NCBI RefSeq assembly: GCF_000153165.2
Contig: NC_014472.1
Location: 679,501 to 743,500 of the forward strand
DNA from: Maribacter sp. HTCC2170
GTDB lineage: Bacteria; Bacteroidota; Bacteroidia; Flavobacteriales; Flavobacteriaceae
DNA: 64,000 nucleotides
Direction of reading: 5' to 3'
The notes under the pieces are model-generated. The model saw nothing but the letters and a program-made list of their open reading frames with translations, searched no databases and was not told the DNA's origin. Made by a program: the position numbers and the translations under genes. Every line of letters starts with the position of its first letter. Positions within the stretch are counted from its first letter, which is position 1. Of this stretch, positions 62,001 to 64,000 are shown in pieces.

Positions 62001-64000
62001 TTATTTTTCTAATATTGAATTCAACTCTATTTTTTCGTTCTTTGGAAGTTCAATTTCAACTTCTTTAGTACCATATTTTATTTTTATGCTTTTTGTTTTC
62101 TTCGCTGTCAATCCTAGTTTCACAAGCTCGCCATCCTTCCATTCAATATCAACCTCAATATCACCTCTGGCTTTTATACCATTTATTTTACCGTTTTTCC
62201 AATTAGCCGGGAGAGCCGGTAAAATTCTTAAAAAACCTTCATGGGATTGGAACAACAATTCTGGTACAGCGGCGGTGAATCCAAAATTCCCGTCAATTTG
62301 AAAAGGTGGGTGCTCATCGAACATATTATCCGCAATTGATATCTCCAGAAACTTCCTTATATTTTCCTCCGCCGCATTACCATCCAAAAGGCGCGCATTG
62401 AGATTTATCATCCAGGCCCTACTCCATCCAGTACCAGCACCACCATGTTCCAACCTATAATCAATGGTCTTCTTTGCAGCGGCAAAAGCTTCTGAATTGT
62501 CAGCAGTTATTTCATCGCCAGGGTGCAAGGCATATAAATGAGACATATGTCGATGCCCTTTTTCTGGTTCATCATAGGGTTCGTTCCATTCCAATAATCT
62601 ACCATCATCACCAACAACAATTCCAGGGAATAACTTCTCTCTTTTTGCTTTTACCTCTTTGGTAAATTCATCTTGAATTCCCAAAACCTTTGCCGCCTCT
62701 AACACATTATCAAATACCTCAGCAATTATTTGGTGGCCCATGGCACTACCGAATGAAACTGCAGCAGAATTGCCATCTGCATTAAAATAAGAATTTTCGG
62801 GGGAGGTTTCTGGTGATGAAACCCAAGCTTTACTGGTTTCATCCCAAACCAACCAATCCAAATAAAACTCTGATATCCCTTTTAAAACAGGGTATGCTCT
62901 ATTCTTTAAAAATTCCTTATCTTCTGTATATCTGTAATGCTCCCAATAATGTTGGGCACACCATCCACCACCATGTACCCATGAACCCCAATAGGCCCGT
63001 TCAGCACGCATAAATGGTGTTGCCCATAAATCGGATGCATGATGGGCCATTGTACCTCTATTAATGCCGTATTGTTTTTTTGCAGTATTTTTTCCGCGCT
63101 CCAAAACCCTATCCAAGTATTCGAAAAAAGGTTGGTGAAGCTCGCTTAAATTGGCCACTTCCGCCGGCCAGTAATTCATTTGTAAATTAATGTTCAAGTG
63201 ATAATCCGCATTCCAAGGGGCAGTAATGTGCTCATTCCAAATACCTTGAAGATTTGCAGGGTTTGTTCCTTGACGAGAAGATGCGATTAGAAGATAACGA
63301 CCATATTTAAATAATTTTGCAGCCAAATCTGGATCATCATTCCCTTCCTTTATTCGCTGTAACCGGGCATCAATTGGAAGACTATCCAATTCCCTACCAC
63401 CCAAATCCAAACCTACTCGATTGTACAGTTCTTCATAGTCCTTTGTGTGATTTTTCAAAAGTGTCTTGAACGAAGAGTTATTGACTTTTTCCAAAGTCTC
63501 AAGGTTCTTCTTAGTGTAATTTTCTCCATGATAAAAAGAGGTGTTACCTACTAAATGAATCAGCACCGTTTTCACCCCCTTCAAAGTTAATTGCCCTTTA
63601 TCGGCAGTAACTGTTCCTCCTTCATTATGCACACGTAATCTAGTTTCAAACTTAACCCCATAATCCAATGGGAAAGACTTGGAATCTCTTTTACCACTGT
63701 ATTGAGTCACTACCCCTTTCATACTTATTTCAGATTCTGATGGATTTCTCGTAGTTACAGTTGCATTTCCATCATCAGTGGGCCTGTTCATTCGAAGTGT
63801 AAAATCCATGCCATCTGTAGCATCAGTGGATAGTTCAATGACCATAACATCATCAGGTTTTGAACTAAAAACCTTTTGAGAATAAGAATTTCCTCCTGAT
63901 TGGTACGCTGCGGTAATCAAAGCATCATTCAAATTTAAAGACCTCGTATAATTTTCGACCGACCTTTCATTTTCAAAATCTATATAGAGGTCTCCCATGG
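62001..64000 (-). CDS. GH95 alpha-fucosidase/galactosidase, N-terminus outside window
   Basis: More than 665 residues, continuing beyond the right edge. The GH95 (alpha/alpha)6-barrel shows NPANLQGIWNEHITAPWNADYHLNINLQMNYWP-type core segments in order, then ASDLWATPFMRA, EWNEPYDEPEKGHRHMSHLYALHPG, GGAGTGWSRAW and FQIDGNFGFTAAVPELL. This family hydrolyses alpha-1,2-fucose or alpha-L-galactose linkages by inversion. It is the most upstream visible gene of the minus-strand cluster. Confidence 0.9.
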   Translation of the reverse strand, partial: MGDLYIDFENERSVENYTRSLNLNDALITAAYQSGGNSYSQKVFSSKPDDVMVIELSTDATDGMDFTLRMNRPTDDGNATVTTRNPSESEISMKGVVTQYSGKRDSKSFPLDYGVKFETRLRVHNEGGTVTADKGQLTLKGVKTVLIHLVGNTSFYHGENYTKKNLETLEKVNNSSFKTLLKNHTKDYEELYNRVGLDLGGRELDSLPIDARLQRIKEGNDDPDLAAKLFKYGRYLLIASSRQGTNPANLQGIWNEHITAPWNADYHLNINLQMNYWPAEVANLSELHQPFFEYLDRVLERGKNTAKKQYGINRGTMAHHASDLWATPFMRAERAYWGSWVHGGGWCAQHYWEHYRYTEDKEFLKNRAYPVLKGISEFYLDWLVWDETSKAWVSSPETSPENSYFNADGNSAAVSFGSAMGHQIIAEVFDNVLEAAKVLGIQDEFTKEVKAKREKLFPGIVVGDDGRLLEWNEPYDEPEKGHRHMSHLYALHPGDEITADNSEAFAAAKKTIDYRLEHGGAGTGWSRAWMINLNARLLDGNAAEENIRKFLEISIADNMFDEHPPFQIDGNFGFTAAVPELLFQSHEGFLRILPALPANWKNGKINGIKARGDIEVDIEWKDGELVKLGLTAKKTKSIKIKYGTKEVEIELPKNEKIELNSILEK

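Noticed and set aside
45544-64000. Complete SusC/SusD polysaccharide utilisation locus
   Set aside because: No SusC or SusD gene lies within the window. They may be beyond the right edge, so the term is used only loosely.

Overview
The window reads as a chromosomal segment of a marine, alga-associated Flavobacteriaceae (Bacteroidota). Supporting signs are low G+C, TAnnTTTG-type -7 promoter elements, a one-piece tmRNA with a Bacteroidota-like tag (GDNNYALAA), short lipoprotein signals ending in Cys, and many formylglycine sulfatases with fucosidase-type glycoside hydrolases. The genus cannot be fixed from the sequence alone.

Layout. (1) 1-13.8 kb is mostly core genome: an OmpA-family protein cut by the window edge, a TPR protein with an outer-membrane barrel, ftsE, a NamZ-type muramidase, a metallo-beta-lactamase-fold protein paired with a small membrane protein, polyphosphate glucokinase, typA and kdsA. 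(2) 13.8-19.7 kb holds three secreted S1-type sulfatases and a PHP phosphoesterase. (3) 19.7-23.3 kb is a membrane protein / winged-helix regulator / creD cassette with two matching palindromic operators, then an alanine-dehydrogenase/saccharopine-dehydrogenase-like enzyme. (4) 23.4-23.8 kb is ssrA (tmRNA).

(5) 23,788-39,253 is an integrated element bounded by a 15-bp duplication of the ssrA 3' end. At its right end it carries a tyrosine recombinase, an uncharacterised small protein, iteron-like repeats, an excisionase-like HTH protein and a protein with motifs of the DNA polymerase I / T7 RNA polymerase superfamily. Its cargo looks like defence: a membrane-anchored HelD-like helicase with zinc ribbon and TPRs, and a tightly packed operon of a HEPN-motif protein, AbiH, a fused HsdM-HsdS and HsdR.

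(6) 39.4-45.4 kb: after DoxX come two gene remnants facing each other (an esterase 3' end and a GntR/FadR-family 3' end), then an operon for D-galactonate catabolism (PfkB-type KDG kinase, KDPG-type aldolase, galactonate dehydratase, GntP permease, secreted lactonase). (7) 45.5-64 kb, mostly minus strand: a secreted esterase, a TlpA/BNR pair, a phosphoesterase, and a sulfated-fucan or galactan-type degradation cluster (GH29, GH16, an alpha-galactosidase-like enzyme, a propeller-GH29 fusion, a sulfatase-propeller fusion, an alkaline-phosphatase-superfamily protein, GH95). No SusC/SusD pair is visible, so the locus probably continues past the right edge.

How it fits together: secreted sulfatases and glycosidases release fucose- and galactose-type sugars, and the galactonate operon can feed oxidised galactose into pyruvate and glyceraldehyde-3-phosphate. 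The ssrA island is a separate, horizontally acquired defence element. Its polymerase-like gene beside iterons is the observation I find most worth following up.
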